A DNA stretch of 64,000 nucleotides from Myxococcota bacterium. Its GTDB lineage: Bacteria; Myxococcota_A; UBA9160; SMWR01. Below the pieces are notes generated by a model, which searched no databases, was not told where the DNA came from, and saw nothing but the letters and a program-made list of their open reading frames with translations. Made by a program: the position numbers and the translations under genes. The stretch spans positions 62,001 to 126,000 of the forward strand of contig JAKVBI010000018.1 of the NCBI GenBank assembly GCA_022447545.1. Direction: 5' to 3'. Below are positions 24,696 through 33,973 of the stretch, one piece after another. Every line of letters starts with the position of its first letter. Position 1 is the stretch's first letter.

Positions 24696-25478
24696 TCAGT
24701 GGTAGGTCGGACGTTTGTCGCTTTGCTGGGCTCGACCAGACTCGTTCTGTTGACGCACTGCGCGGAGCCGGCGCTTCATCCGGTACCGGTCCCACTTCTT
24801 GCGCAGCTGAGAGACCGTCAGGGGCTGGCCTCCCCGGGGTCCGTCCCGTCGCAACAGCAACCAACCGACCACGACACCACCGAGGTGTCCGATGTGGCTC
24901 ACGTTGCCACCCCCCATGGCCACGGTCATGAAGAACATGACTGGAATGATCCAGATGGCCCGGAAAGCGACGGGTGGGAAGATCAGCATGATGGTTCGGT
25001 CCGGCCAGGTCAGCGAGTAGGCGAGGACCACGGCGTATACGGCACCGGAAGCGCCCACGGTGGGGACGCCCAGGTCCGTGTCAATCCCCAGGGCGAGCAG
25101 GATGTAGGGCGCCGTTGCGATGAAGACTCCTGCGCCGGTGCCACACACCAGGTAATAGCGAAGGAATCTTTTTGCCCCCCACGCCATCGCCATGGGTGAG
25201 CCAAACATCCACAGTACGAACATGTTCATGGCGATGTGGCCCAGGCTGCCGTGGAGCCACATGTAGGTGAAGGGTTGCCAGAGGTAACCGCCCTGCCAAA
25301 CGAGTACGGGGACGACGGCCCCGAGGAATTGGATCGATGGGATGAGGGCCGCCGCGACGAAGGTGGCGGCGTTGATGATCAACAGGTTCTTGATGATGGG
25401 CGGCGTGACGGGCGGGCCGAAACCCATCCCCATCCCGGGGCCGCCGCGTCCGTATCCCTGCTGTCCTCCACCGTACAC
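24696..25478 (-). CDS. Rhomboid-family intramembrane serine protease
   Basis: 260 residues, six to seven membrane helices. The rhomboid signatures are complete: HGSLGHIAMNMFVLWMFG (HxxxHxxxN, about 85-100), the catalytic serine in VGASGAVYAV (GxSG, about 147-156) and the catalytic histidine in SHIGHLGGVVVGW (about 204-216). A Gly/Tyr-rich cytoplasmic N-terminus precedes helix 1, and a basic C-terminal tail follows. GTG at 25478 has GGAGG seven bases upstream, which decides the start over a longer frame to 25568. Substrates unknown. Confidence 0.92.
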   Translation of the reverse strand: MYGGGQQGYGRGGPGMGMGFGPPVTPPIIKNLLIINAATFVAAALIPSIQFLGAVVPVLVWQGGYLWQPFTYMWLHGSLGHIAMNMFVLWMFGSPMAMAWGAKRFLRYYLVCGTGAGVFIATAPYILLALGIDTDLGVPTVGASGAVYAVVLAYSLTWPDRTIMLIFPPVAFRAIWIIPVMFFMTVAMGGGNVSHIGHLGGVVVGWLLLRRDGPRGGQPLTVSQLRKKWDRYRMKRRLRAVRQQNESGRAQQSDKRPTYH

Positions 25479-25591
25479 GTAGCGGCCTCCTCGAGAATCG
25501 GTGGGATGCGGGCGCTGTGGGTCTCGCCGAGTCCCAGGATCGAGGCCAGAGCCTATGCAGCCCGGCACCCCGAGTCAACGAACGGCAGGGC

Positions 25592-26527
25592 TCAATTACC
25601 GTCCGGGGCGAGTTCCTCCAAGGTCCGGAGGCTGGGTTCCAGTGGGAGGCCGGAGAGGTCCACCACCGGAAGGTCGAGATTTAATTCAGCGGCGAGTTCG
25701 GCGAGCCGGACGCGGCATGCCGCGGGTTCGCCTGCGACCAGAGAGGGTTCGATTTCCTCATCGGCATAGTTTTGAAACCAGGGGTTCAGGCGCCGATACT
25801 CGGCGAGTGCACGGCCCGGACTCTCGGCACCACTGTGGCCCACCCTGCAAAAGATCATCTGGCTGCACTCGATCTCCGAGGGGGGGCGCCCGAGATTTTG
25901 GCATGCGGCCGCGAGTCGATTCCTGGCCCTCTCCACGTGGGTGGGGACGGCTGGCAGGTTGATGTCCCAGCTGTTGGCGTGGGCCGCAACCAGTTCCAGC
26001 ATGCGAGGCCCAGCGGCCGCAATGCCGATGGCCATGGACCCCTCTGCTGGGATCGGTCGAACGCGTGCACCTTTGAGCTCGACGTGGTGACCTTGTATCG
26101 AAACTGTGTCGCCGCGCCACAGGGCTCGGATTGCCGTGAGCGTTTCATCGAGCCAGGCGATCCGCTCACTGGCGGTGAGACTCGGAAGTCCAAACTTCTC
26201 GTCACCCGGACGATCACCGATGGTGATCAGGAAGCGCACGCGCCCGGGCGTGATGCGCTCGGCCGTGGCCACGCACTGGGCCAGGCGCGCGGCGTTCCAG
26301 TGGTGCACCAGACGCAGCGAGCCGACTTGGATGCGAGAGGTTCGAGCGAGAAGGGCCACCGTCGTGGTCCAGCCGTCGAGGACATCGGCCTCGCGACGCG
26401 TTCCCAGCATGGCGATGTCGCCATCGACGAACGCAGCCGAGTAACCCAATGCCTCAGCACGTGTCACGAGTTTGAGCAGCGATTCCCAGGGGTGGACGTG
26501 CCACGCGAAGTTGACGGCGAGTTTCAC
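25592..26527 (-). CDS. Luciferase-like flavin- or F420-dependent oxidoreductase
   Basis: 311 residues of the bacterial luciferase-like monooxygenase (LLM) fold: KLAVNFAWHVHPWESLL at the N-terminus, RIQVGSLRLVHHWNAARLAQ with the usual TAVxP region replaced by RLVHH, GRVRFLITIGDRP, and a typical WLDETLTAIRALWRGD segment. FMN versus F420 use cannot be decided. It lies 18 bases downstream of the NUDIX hydrolase gene on the same strand, so they are probably co-transcribed. Such proteins commonly oxidise or reduce xenobiotic or secondary-metabolite substrates. Confidence 0.82.
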   Translation of the reverse strand: MKLAVNFAWHVHPWESLLKLVTRAEALGYSAAFVDGDIAMLGTRREADVLDGWTTTVALLARTSRIQVGSLRLVHHWNAARLAQCVATAERITPGRVRFLITIGDRPGDEKFGLPSLTASERIAWLDETLTAIRALWRGDTVSIQGHHVELKGARVRPIPAEGSMAIGIAAAGPRMLELVAAHANSWDINLPAVPTHVERARNRLAAACQNLGRPPSEIECSQMIFCRVGHSGAESPGRALAEYRRLNPWFQNYADEEIEPSLVAGEPAACRVRLAELAAELNLDLPVVDLSGLPLEPSLRTLEELAPDGN

Positions 26528-26545
26528 CGTCTCAACTCATTCCAC

Positions 26546-27076
26546 TCACGTCAATCGTCCCACCCGATGGGCTGCGTGCAGCAGTGCGAGAGCACTTTTC
26601 GCGTCGTTGAGTTCGCCCGACCAGACCCATTCCAGGGCGCGGCTCAGCGGGGTCGAGATCACCTCGATCACTTCATCGTCCTCCGGGCGTTGGGTCGAGG
26701 GCTCGAGGTCGAATGCGGCGAAGAGGTGGATAACCTCGTCGCAAAAGCCGGGAGTCGTGAAGATGGAGCCCAATGCTTCGAGGCGCCCCGCTCGAACCCC
26801 GGCCTCTTCTTCCAACTCACGCCCGGCACACACCCGAGGGCTCTCTCCCGGATCGAGTTTGCCCGCGGGTACCTCGTAGAGGTTGCCCCCGGCGGCGTGT
26901 CGGTACTGACGAATCAACAACACCTCGTCGGTCGAAACGAAGGGGACGACAGCGGAAGCTCCCGGATGCGCGACGATATCGAGATCCAACTGGTGCCCGT
27001 TGGGAAGTGTCACTCGCTGGGTGGACACATGGACCTGGAAACCTCGCTTGACGGTCTTGGGGTTGGCTTCGGACAT
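26546..27076 (-). CDS. NUDIX hydrolase, ADP-ribose pyrophosphatase-like
   Basis: 176 residues. A full Nudix box begins GKLDPGESP and continues to the RELEEEAGV motif (about 83-105), the metal-binding glutamates being intact. The upstream VLLIRQYRHAAGGNLYEVPAG is characteristic of the ADPRase/NudF group, which hydrolyses ADP-ribose to AMP and ribose-5-phosphate. ATG at 27076 begins at MSEANPK, matching the family start; a longer frame exists. Divergent from the alpha/beta hydrolase gene across about 115 bases and co-directional with the LLM gene. Confidence 0.88.
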   Translation of the reverse strand: MSEANPKTVKRGFQVHVSTQRVTLPNGHQLDLDIVAHPGASAVVPFVSTDEVLLIRQYRHAAGGNLYEVPAGKLDPGESPRVCAGRELEEEAGVRAGRLEALGSIFTTPGFCDEVIHLFAAFDLEPSTQRPEDDEVIEVISTPLSRALEWVWSGELNDAKSALALLHAAHRVGRLT

Positions 27077-27192
27077 GACGGACACAGGGTAGCGGGAGCC
27101 GGCCCCCCCTCGCCGCACGCCCCGGACTGGAGTATCTGACTGGGGTGTCTTCGGGGTGCTCGTCAAGAGCACGGGGACGGATGGAGGGAGCC

Positions 27193-27834
27193 ATGGATCG
27201 ATCCAACGAGCCGCGTGCGGTGGCCATCGGGCTACGCGAAGAGGATTGGGCCCTGGAGGGAGCCTTCACGGCTGGGAGCGACCCCGCGGGACGCGGCGCC
27301 GTGATCGCGCCACCGCACCCCCTGTACGGCGGGAGTATGCACGCACCGGTGGTGACCGAACTGGCCTGGGCGTGCACGCGGGTTGGGCTCTCCACACTGT
27401 GTTTCGACTGGCGCGGTGTGGGCGGCAGCGGAGGGACTCCCAGTGGCGAGACCCTTCATGCGGACTCCGACTACGAAGGTGCCCTGTCGCTGCTGGCCGA
27501 GACCGTCTCTGGTGGACTGTTCGCCTGTGGGTACTCGTGGGGGGCAGCCACCGCCGTTCGGATCGCTCTCGAGCACCCGCGAGTCGATGGCGCGGTGCTG
27601 GTGGCCCCCCCGCCGTCGATGATGGACGAGTCGAAACTGGCGGCCTTTACGGGCCCGATGCTGGTCGTGGTCGGCGAACGGGACGACCTAGCACCGCACG
27701 CCGGCCTCGAAGCCTGCCTGGTGGGGAGGGCCGCGACGGAGCTGGTTCTGGTGCCCGATGCCGACCATTTCTTCGCGACAGGTGCTCAGGAGATCGGTCG
27801 CGCCTTTGAGAAATGGTTCGAGGCTCGGCGCTGA
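27193..27834 (+). CDS. Alpha/beta hydrolase
   Basis: 213 residues of a small alpha/beta hydrolase resembling the COG2945 dienelactone-hydrolase-like group. The oxyanion-side HPLYGGSMHAPVV is at about 42-54, GSGGTPSGE at 78-86, the nucleophile elbow GYSWGAA at 113-119 (Ser115), an acid in VGERDDLAP near 163, and the histidine in PDADHFF near 195. GGAGGG six bases before the ATG supports the start. Esterase or thioesterase activity is plausible; the substrate is unknown. Confidence 0.85.
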   Translation: MDRSNEPRAVAIGLREEDWALEGAFTAGSDPAGRGAVIAPPHPLYGGSMHAPVVTELAWACTRVGLSTLCFDWRGVGGSGGTPSGETLHADSDYEGALSLLAETVSGGLFACGYSWGAATAVRIALEHPRVDGAVLVAPPPSMMDESKLAAFTGPMLVVVGERDDLAPHAGLEACLVGRAATELVLVPDADHFFATGAQEIGRAFEKWFEARR

Positions 27835-27849
27835 GAAACCTGCGTAATT

Positions 27850-29067
27850 TCAGCTCCACGGGAGCTGGAGGCGGAACTCGGCGCCGCCTTCCGGGGCTTT
27901 GCGCAGCTCGATCCGACCCCCCGCCTCGTGGGTGAGGCGCCGTGCGATGGAGAGCCCGAGTCCCCCGGAGCGGCCCTGTCGTGTGGTGAAGAAGGGTTCG
28001 AAGATGCGAGCTCTGGACTCCTCGGGAATCCCCGGTCCGTTGTCGCAGAAGCACAGCTCGGCCCCTTCTTTTCCGGTGCGAGCTTGGATTCTCACGCGGC
28101 CTCCTGGGCCCGCGGCATCGACGGCGTTGATTCCCAGGTTCAGAGCGACCTGCCGCAACCGGTCCGGGGCGATGGACACGGTGGGGAGTGCGGGGTCGGT
28201 TTCCACCACCAAGTCAGTACCACTTTGCCGTGAGCGAACGTGTAGGAGCTGGAAGACCGAAGCCAGGGCATCGCAAAGGTCCGTCGGCCCAGTTTTCACC
28301 GGCTCGCTTTGTGGTCCTCCGTAGCCGATCAGGTCGTCGAGCAATCGCTCCACACGGCGGAGCTCGTCTTGCACGACACCGCTGTACTGTTCGCAGAATT
28401 CGGGATCCGAGCCCCGCTCGGGTAGAAGTTGGAAGAAGGTCTTGAGCGAGACCAAAGGGTTTCGGACCTCGTGAGCGATTTCCATGCTGAGTTCCCCGAG
28501 CCGAGCAAGGCGATCGAGTCGACGGATGCGATCGTCGAGGGAGTGCAGACGCCCGCGGGCCAGGGCAGTGGCCAGCGGTCCTTCGAGAGATCGTGCCGCA
28601 GCTTCCAATTCTCCCAGGACCCGCGGCGTTGAGCGCCTCGGGCTCGTCAGTGACAGCAGAGCGAGGGGGGTGCCGCCACTTGAGCGAATCGGCACGGCAA
28701 CGTGTGCGGATACACGCGCTGCCGCCTCCCGAATGGTTTGGGTGAGGTGGGGCTCGGTCAGATCCGTGGCCGTGGGCAGGTCGGACAACACCGCAAAGCT
28801 GGCAGGGTCCAGTGGCCCGGGTGGAGTCTCCTGATAGATGGAAGCCGCCACATAGGGGCTGCCGCTGTCGCGCAACGCCCAAGCGACGGCGCAGCGGGGT
28901 CGACAGGTTTCGTCGAGTCGCTTGAGCGCGGAGGCGAGCAGCGTCTGAAGATCGCGGATGCTTTCTTCCGCGATTTCTCTGTGTTCGTCCATTCCCGGTT
29001 CGCGCCGACCCTCGGCTCGGTGTGCGGGCAAGCCTGCCGCAGCTCCCAGCTTGCTCGGTTGGTCCAA
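27850..29067 (-). CDS. Sensor histidine kinase with GAF-like input domain
   Basis: 405 residues with no membrane helix, so it is cytoplasmic. An N-terminal GAF-like domain (about 30-165) precedes a HisKA dimerisation helix with the phospho-acceptor His199 in MEIAHEVRNPL and an HATPase domain: N box NLGINAVDAAG, G1 DNGPGIPEE, F box FEPFFTT and G2 GGLGLSIARR. It begins at TTG with AGGGGG upstream; an ATG at 28992 is an alternative. No response regulator is next to it. It follows the PBP1A and NTF2-like genes on the same strand (39-base gap), suggesting an envelope-stress link. Confidence 0.88.
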   Translation of the reverse strand: MDQPSKLGAAAGLPAHRAEGRREPGMDEHREIAEESIRDLQTLLASALKRLDETCRPRCAVAWALRDSGSPYVAASIYQETPPGPLDPASFAVLSDLPTATDLTEPHLTQTIREAAARVSAHVAVPIRSSGGTPLALLSLTSPRRSTPRVLGELEAAARSLEGPLATALARGRLHSLDDRIRRLDRLARLGELSMEIAHEVRNPLVSLKTFFQLLPERGSDPEFCEQYSGVVQDELRRVERLLDDLIGYGGPQSEPVKTGPTDLCDALASVFQLLHVRSRQSGTDLVVETDPALPTVSIAPDRLRQVALNLGINAVDAAGPGGRVRIQARTGKEGAELCFCDNGPGIPEESRARIFEPFFTTRQGRSGGLGLSIARRLTHEAGGRIELRKAPEGGAEFRLQLPWS

Positions 29068-29106
29068 GGAACCCCCTTCGTTCGTTCGGCGCCGCCAGGC
29101 GGCGTG

Positions 29107-29508
29107 TCAGTTGAGCGGGCCGCTGGGTTGATCGTTCGGCACTTGAGAAAGGGGGCCTGCCTGGTGGTGCACGAGGCGCCAGGCGGAATCCTCTCGTGCG
29201 AATACGTTGGTCGCTGTCAGAGCACCTTCGCCGATCCGTTCCAGACAGGTCACGAACGCAAAGTCACCCAGGAGGTGGCAATGAGTGTCGTCGCAGTGGA
29301 TGTCCGGGCGGTTGCCTCCGAACAGGATGGATCGCCAACTCTGCATCACGAGTTCGCGCCCACGTAGGATCTGCCACCCTGGATGAATGCAGGCCACCGG
29401 CAGGTTGCGGGCCCATGCCGCATCGAGGGCTTCGAAATCCCCAGCACGGAAAGCATCATAGAAGGAGGCATTGGCTCGCAGGACTTCGGCCTCCCGAGAG
29501 TCCGACAT
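29107..29508 (-). CDS. NTF2/SnoaL-like small protein
   Basis: 133 residues with the cone-shaped NTF2-like pattern: N-terminal helices FYDAFRAGDFEALDAAWA, then a sheet with HPGWQILRGRELVMQSW, CHLLGDFAFVTCLERI, and WRLVHHQAGPLS. Members are mostly isomerases, dehydratases or ligand-binding accessory proteins; no catalytic set is recognisable. Its ATG overlaps the PBP1A stop by one base (TGATG), so it is translationally coupled to PBP1A. What a small-ligand fold does next to a peptidoglycan synthase is unclear. Confidence 0.8.
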   Translation of the reverse strand: MSDSREAEVLRANASFYDAFRAGDFEALDAAWARNLPVACIHPGWQILRGRELVMQSWRSILFGGNRPDIHCDDTHCHLLGDFAFVTCLERIGEGALTATNVFAREDSAWRLVHHQAGPLSQVPNDQPSGPLN

Positions 29509-32096
29509 CAGAAGGAGTCGATCCGCAGTTCACGGCGAATCTCGGTGTCGCTCTTTTCTGCGGTCGCCGTTCGAGTGGGCTCGGTCCCCGTAAGGAATGC
29601 CTGAAAGACTGTGTCCGTGCTGTCTGCACCGGCGAGCAGGCCGGTCTTGCGGTCGATTCGAGCGAAAATGATGGGCTCGGGGGGCGTGAAGCTGCGGACG
29701 GGCCGATTGGCCAGGGCCGAGCGCATGTAGTCCACCCAGATGGGCGCCGCAGCACGAGACCCGGTTTCTCCCCAACCGAGGAAGCGGCTCTCATCGTGTC
29801 CCACCCAGACCCCGGTCATGATTTCGGGCGAGAACCCCATGAACCACGCATCGGCCTGGTCGTTGGTGGTTCCCGTCTTACCGGCGAGGGGCCGGCCGAG
29901 TGCACGAAGTCTCCAGCCGGTTCCTCGCGGGTCGGCGACCACGGCATGGAGCAGATCGGTCACCAGGTAGGCGCTCTCTGGCCGAATCAGGTAACCGGCG
30001 GGAAGCTCTGGCTCTTCGGCTTCGACCCGTTCGTCCGGGGCGTCTGCCGCGTCGGGCTCGTCCATGACAGCCACCGTGACGGCTTCCTCTTCGACCATGG
30101 GCTCCGAAGGCTCTAAAAGTTCAGACGGGTCGTCTCCGAGGGCGATGTTCTCGAGGAGGATATTCCCCTCCCCATCGGTCACGCGCCGTATGAATGTCGG
30201 GATGACTTTGCGGCCTGCGGCGGGATAGGTGGCGTAGGCCTGTGTCAACTCCAACAAAGACAGGTCACTCGCACCCAGGGCGAGCGACAGATCCCTGTTC
30301 ATGGGGGACTTGATGCCGAGCTGGCGCGCGTAGTCGATCACATAGTCGACGCCAATGTCACGGAACAGATGCACGGTGGCGTTGTTGACGGATCGAGCCA
30401 GCGCCTCGCGAAGGGTGATGGGACCGTAGAAGTTGCGGCCGTAGTTGCGCGGCCGCCAGATGAAACCTGAGGTTTCATCGACGTAGACGTTTGCGGTGTC
30501 CCGGATGATCGAAGCGGGGGTGTAGCCTTTGTCGAGAGCGGCTCCGTAGATGAGGGGCTTGAAGGCGCTGCCGGGTTGGCGCTTGGCCTGGGTGACTCGA
30601 TTGAATTGACTCTGGTCAAACTCGTAGCCGCCCACCAGGGCGATCACCTCGTCGGTTGTGACGTCGATGGACAGCAGCGCGCCCTGCACGATGGGTGCCT
30701 GGTGGAGAGTCACGACGACCTCTTCGCTCCCGTCTTCGCTGCGTTGCACGCCAACGCGTTCGAAAATCGCGACCTGGCCGCGGGCGAGCACCTCTTCGAT
30801 GGCTTTGACGGGTTGGGGGCGTTTGTCGGGATCCGCAGGCCGTGCCCAGGCGACTTCGGGTAGATTGGCGACTCCCTCGATTCCCGGAGCGAAGGCGACG
30901 CGAGCGGATTGTGCGTCCGGGTCCACTTCAGTCACGACACCGATGAAGGTTGGCTTCTGCGACAGGATCGCATCTGCGGGAAGTCGATCGTCGGTACCCC
31001 GCATCGTTGTCCCGGACACGTTGGGTGAAGGGTCGATTTCGTTCCGCTCCCCAGCGAGACGGATCTCTTCCGGAATCTGCTTCTCTGGAACGAGCCGCAC
31101 GGACTCGCGATACCCCTGTCGGCGATCCAGGTCGTCGAGGCCTTTCTTCAATGCCGCCGTTGCGGCGCGTTGGAGGTCTGCGTCCAGGGTCGTCTCGATG
31201 GTGAGCCCGCCTTGGAGGACGGAATCCCCACCCAGGGCACTGAAGAGGTAACGCCGAACCTCCTCGACGAAATAACGGGCCGCCAGTTGCGATTCATTGG
31301 GCTCGGAGTCAACGAGCACGGGCACCTCCGCCATGGCGGCTTCGTAGGTGGCACGGCTCAGGGGCTTGCGCAGGTTGTTTCCCTCTTCTCGCATGCGAGA
31401 CAGGACGTAGACGCGACGCTTTTCGGCTTCGGCGGGATTGGCGAAGGGCGAGTAGCGCGACGGAGCTTTGGGAAGCCCGGCCAGGAGCGCGCTCTCGGAG
31501 ATGGTCAGTTCGCCCGGAGGCTTGCCGAAATAGGTCGAAGCGGCCTCGCCGATCCCATACGCGCCGTGGCCGAAGTAGATCTGATTCAAGTAGAGGTAGA
31601 GGATGTCTTCCTTCTCGAATCGCTTTTCGATCTGCCAGGCGAGGATGGCTTCGCGAAGCTTGCGTCGATAGCTTCGCTCGGGAGAGAGCAGCAGACCCTT
31701 GACCATCTGTTGTGTGATGGTGGAGCCGCCCTGCTTCGTCGCGCCTCCGGCTTGGAGGTTCACCCACGCCGCTCGCAGGATCGATCGGAAGTCGATTCCC
31801 GAGTGTTCGAAGAACGAACTGTCTTCGCTGGCTACGAAGGCATCGATGACGTGCGGGGGCAGTTCGTCCAGGCTCGTGAGGCGACGGCGCTCCACGTAGA
31901 ACTCACTGAGCACGCGTCCATGCCGATCGAGGACGCGACTGGACAGGGGCGGCTGGTAGTCCTCGAGGGTCTTCCAGTCCGGCAGATCGCGAAGAATGTG
32001 CCAGTAGACGAGCCCTGCGCCTGCCAATGCCAGGCCGGAACACACGACCAAGCCCCCGAACAGGATTCTGAACCCTCGTGACCGCGAGAAAGCCAT
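29508..32096 (-). CDS. mrcA: Penicillin-binding protein 1A (bifunctional peptidoglycan synthase)
   Basis: 862 residues. After a membrane anchor (about 10-32) comes the GT51 glycosyltransferase domain with the catalytic glutamate in ASEDSSFFEHSGID (about 90), GGSTITQQ (about 122) and RKLREAILAWQIEK. An OB-like domain (about 360-460) precedes the transpeptidase domain, with the SxxK serine in PGSAFKPLIYG (about 510), SVNN (about 570), and KTGTTNDQADAW (about 745). An acidic insert (about 665-700) lies between the SxN and KTG motifs and is not usual. Divergent from gshB. Heads a coupled set with the NTF2-like and kinase genes. Confidence 0.95.
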   Translation of the reverse strand: MAFSRSRGFRILFGGLVVCSGLALAGAGLVYWHILRDLPDWKTLEDYQPPLSSRVLDRHGRVLSEFYVERRRLTSLDELPPHVIDAFVASEDSSFFEHSGIDFRSILRAAWVNLQAGGATKQGGSTITQQMVKGLLLSPERSYRRKLREAILAWQIEKRFEKEDILYLYLNQIYFGHGAYGIGEAASTYFGKPPGELTISESALLAGLPKAPSRYSPFANPAEAEKRRVYVLSRMREEGNNLRKPLSRATYEAAMAEVPVLVDSEPNESQLAARYFVEEVRRYLFSALGGDSVLQGGLTIETTLDADLQRAATAALKKGLDDLDRRQGYRESVRLVPEKQIPEEIRLAGERNEIDPSPNVSGTTMRGTDDRLPADAILSQKPTFIGVVTEVDPDAQSARVAFAPGIEGVANLPEVAWARPADPDKRPQPVKAIEEVLARGQVAIFERVGVQRSEDGSEEVVVTLHQAPIVQGALLSIDVTTDEVIALVGGYEFDQSQFNRVTQAKRQPGSAFKPLIYGAALDKGYTPASIIRDTANVYVDETSGFIWRPRNYGRNFYGPITLREALARSVNNATVHLFRDIGVDYVIDYARQLGIKSPMNRDLSLALGASDLSLLELTQAYATYPAAGRKVIPTFIRRVTDGEGNILLENIALGDDPSELLEPSEPMVEEEAVTVAVMDEPDAADAPDERVEAEEPELPAGYLIRPESAYLVTDLLHAVVADPRGTGWRLRALGRPLAGKTGTTNDQADAWFMGFSPEIMTGVWVGHDESRFLGWGETGSRAAAPIWVDYMRSALANRPVRSFTPPEPIIFARIDRKTGLLAGADSTDTVFQAFLTGTEPTRTATAEKSDTEIRRELRIDSF

Positions 32097-32176
32097 TCGA
32101 ACTCCGGGGGTTACGGGACCGTAGCCAACGAGGCCTGCCTTGCGCTACCGAATCGGCACGGTCGAGGAGGGCCTTG

Positions 32177-33154
32177 ATGCCGAATTCCCGGCGGAGTCTT
32201 GCGTTCGTGATGGACCCCGTCGAGTCCATCGACATACGGGTCGATACAACTTTTGTCCTCATGCTCGAGGCCCAGCTGCGCGGCCACCGGGTGTGGGTTA
32301 TTGACCCCGGCGACTTGGGAGTCCGGGATGGGCGTCCACAGGCCCGGGCGCGTGAGGTGACGTTGAGGCGCGAGGTGGGCAACCACGTCGATCTCGGGCC
32401 CTGGCAGCTTCTCGACCTCGACCGCGACACCCAGGTGGTTTGGCAGCGCAAGGATCCCCCCGTCGACGCCGCTTATACGGCGGCGACCCAGATACTGTCT
32501 TTGTGCCGTCACAGCCGAGTTTTGAATCGTCCGGCGGGGATTCTGAGCGCCAACGAGAAACTCTATGCCCTTCACTTCGCTGACTTGATGCCAGAGACCC
32601 TGGTCAGCCGTGACACCCCGGCGCTTCTCGACTTTCTCGATGAACTCGGCGGCGAGATGATCGTCAAACCCCTCGATGGCAAGGGCGGGGAGGGGATCTT
32701 TCACGTCCGTCGCGATGATCGAAACCTCACTTCCATTCTCGAGCAGGGCACGGCCTTCGGGAGCAGACCTCTGATGGCGCAGCGCTATCTGTCCGAGGTG
32801 CGTGCGGGGGACAAACGCATCCTCCTCGTCGACGGAGATCCCATTGGGGCCGTCCTCAGAATTCCGGCAGAGCACGAGACGAGGGCCAACCTTCACGTCG
32901 GTGGCCGCGCGGCGGCCACACGGCTCGACCAGGCGGACGAGAGAATCGTGGAGCGACTGCGCCCGTGGCTGCAAAGCGATGGTTTGTTTTTCGTAGGCAT
33001 CGATGTCATCGGGGGGTATTTGACCGAGGTCAACGTGACGAGCCCGACGGGTGTCCAGGAGGCCAACGTCGATGCCCCTGAACGCCTTGAGGTCGCTGTG
33101 CTCGACGCCGTCGAGCGTCTGCTGAATGAGCAGGGGGACTCCGCGACCTCCTGA
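32177..33154 (+). CDS. gshB: Glutathione synthetase
   Basis: Ligates gamma-glutamylcysteine and glycine with ATP. 325 residues with the N-terminal domain SLAFVMDPVESIDIRVDTT, the ATP-grasp segment GEMIVKPLDGKGGEGIF (about 170-187) and the C-terminal metal/substrate region FVGIDVIGGYLTEVNVTSP (about 278-296). ATG at 32177 has GAGGAGG six bases upstream and matches the family's start. The partner gshA is not in this window. It diverges from PBP1A with an 80-base spacer. Confidence 0.93.
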   Translation: MPNSRRSLAFVMDPVESIDIRVDTTFVLMLEAQLRGHRVWVIDPGDLGVRDGRPQARAREVTLRREVGNHVDLGPWQLLDLDRDTQVVWQRKDPPVDAAYTAATQILSLCRHSRVLNRPAGILSANEKLYALHFADLMPETLVSRDTPALLDFLDELGGEMIVKPLDGKGGEGIFHVRRDDRNLTSILEQGTAFGSRPLMAQRYLSEVRAGDKRILLVDGDPIGAVLRIPAEHETRANLHVGGRAAATRLDQADERIVERLRPWLQSDGLFFVGIDVIGGYLTEVNVTSPTGVQEANVDAPERLEVAVLDAVERLLNEQGDSATS

Positions 33155-33352
33155 TCGGGGCACTTGCCCCGGGTGCGGCCCTCGACTGGGAAGAAGGGCA
33201 CCCGCATCGGCACGCAGAATCAAACGATGTCGTGCCAGGGCTTTTCGCAATGGAGTGGCACTGGCAGTGAATCCAAACCCACGCCGCGGGTTGGAATCGG
33301 ATTTCTGATGTGCTCTGGAGTGCCTCAACCGTTACGCTGGGGCGCGGGCTGC

Positions 33353-33403
33353 GGGGTCTGTATCCAGGGACCCCAACCCGAGACATTCCGGTTTCGGGAA
33401 CCG
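33353..33403 (+). promoter_or_regulatory. Two stem-loops in the ogt leader
   Basis: GGGGTC / GACCCC (33353-33358 with 33369-33374) and CGGTT / AACCG (33389-33393 with 33399-33403) follow each other and end eight bases before the GGAGG of ogt (33411-33415). They could influence ribosome access. The rest of the 270-base gshB-ogt gap holds no visible gene. Confidence 0.3.
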
Positions 33404-33424
33404 AGACACTGGAGGTCAACCCCC

Positions 33425-33961
33425 TTGTTGCAGCAACATTCTCTCTACACTGCGCAATTCGATACACCCATTGGTAGTTGTCGGTTGGCATCTTCCGAGC
33501 GAGGTCTCGCCTACGTCGAACTGCCACGCGCGAGTGGGCGCGGTTTCGAAGGGTGGCGGCGTCTTCATCTTCCGAACGTCAACTGTCAACAGGACGTCGG
33601 TCCCAATCGCAAGGCCATCGAGCAACTCCAAGGCTTTCTCGAAGGTGAACGAACGCACTTCGAACTCGAACTCGATGTCCTCGGCACGCCGTTCCAGCGT
33701 GAGGTCTGGAAGGTCCTGAAAGAGATTGATTACGGCGAGACACGCACCTATGCGGAGATCGCTTCACGGGTCGGCCGACCCAAGGCGGTGCGCGCCGTAG
33801 GAAACGCCAACGGAGCGAACCCTCTGTCACTGGTCGTGCCATGTCATCGGGTGGTGGCAACGGGTGGAAAGCTCGGCGGCTATGGAGGGGGGCTCGAACT
33901 CAAGGCCCGCCTGCTCGCCATGGAGGGCGCCATGCGAGACGGTCAGAGCCGGCTTCTCTGA
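33425..33961 (+). CDS. ogt: Methylated-DNA-protein-cysteine S-methyltransferase
   Basis: Repairs O6-methylguanine by irreversible transfer of the methyl group to a cysteine. The active-site motif VVPCHRVVATGG is at about 137-148; the helix-turn-helix recognition segment TPFQREVWKVLKEI with the YGETRTYAEIASRVG run precedes it, and NANGANP is the conserved Asn-hinge. 178 residues. TTG at 33425 is proposed because GGAGG sits nine bases upstream and the family start aligns there; no ATG is available. The leader contains two stem-loops. Confidence 0.93.
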   Translation: MLQQHSLYTAQFDTPIGSCRLASSERGLAYVELPRASGRGFEGWRRLHLPNVNCQQDVGPNRKAIEQLQGFLEGERTHFELELDVLGTPFQREVWKVLKEIDYGETRTYAEIASRVGRPKAVRAVGNANGANPLSLVVPCHRVVATGGKLGGYGGGLELKARLLAMEGAMRDGQSRLL

Positions 33962-33973
33962 CGCATTTCCGGG

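Noticed and set aside
32111-33328. 405-codon minus-strand frame
   Set aside because: Antisense to gshB, which has complete ATP-grasp motifs and a good ribosome site.
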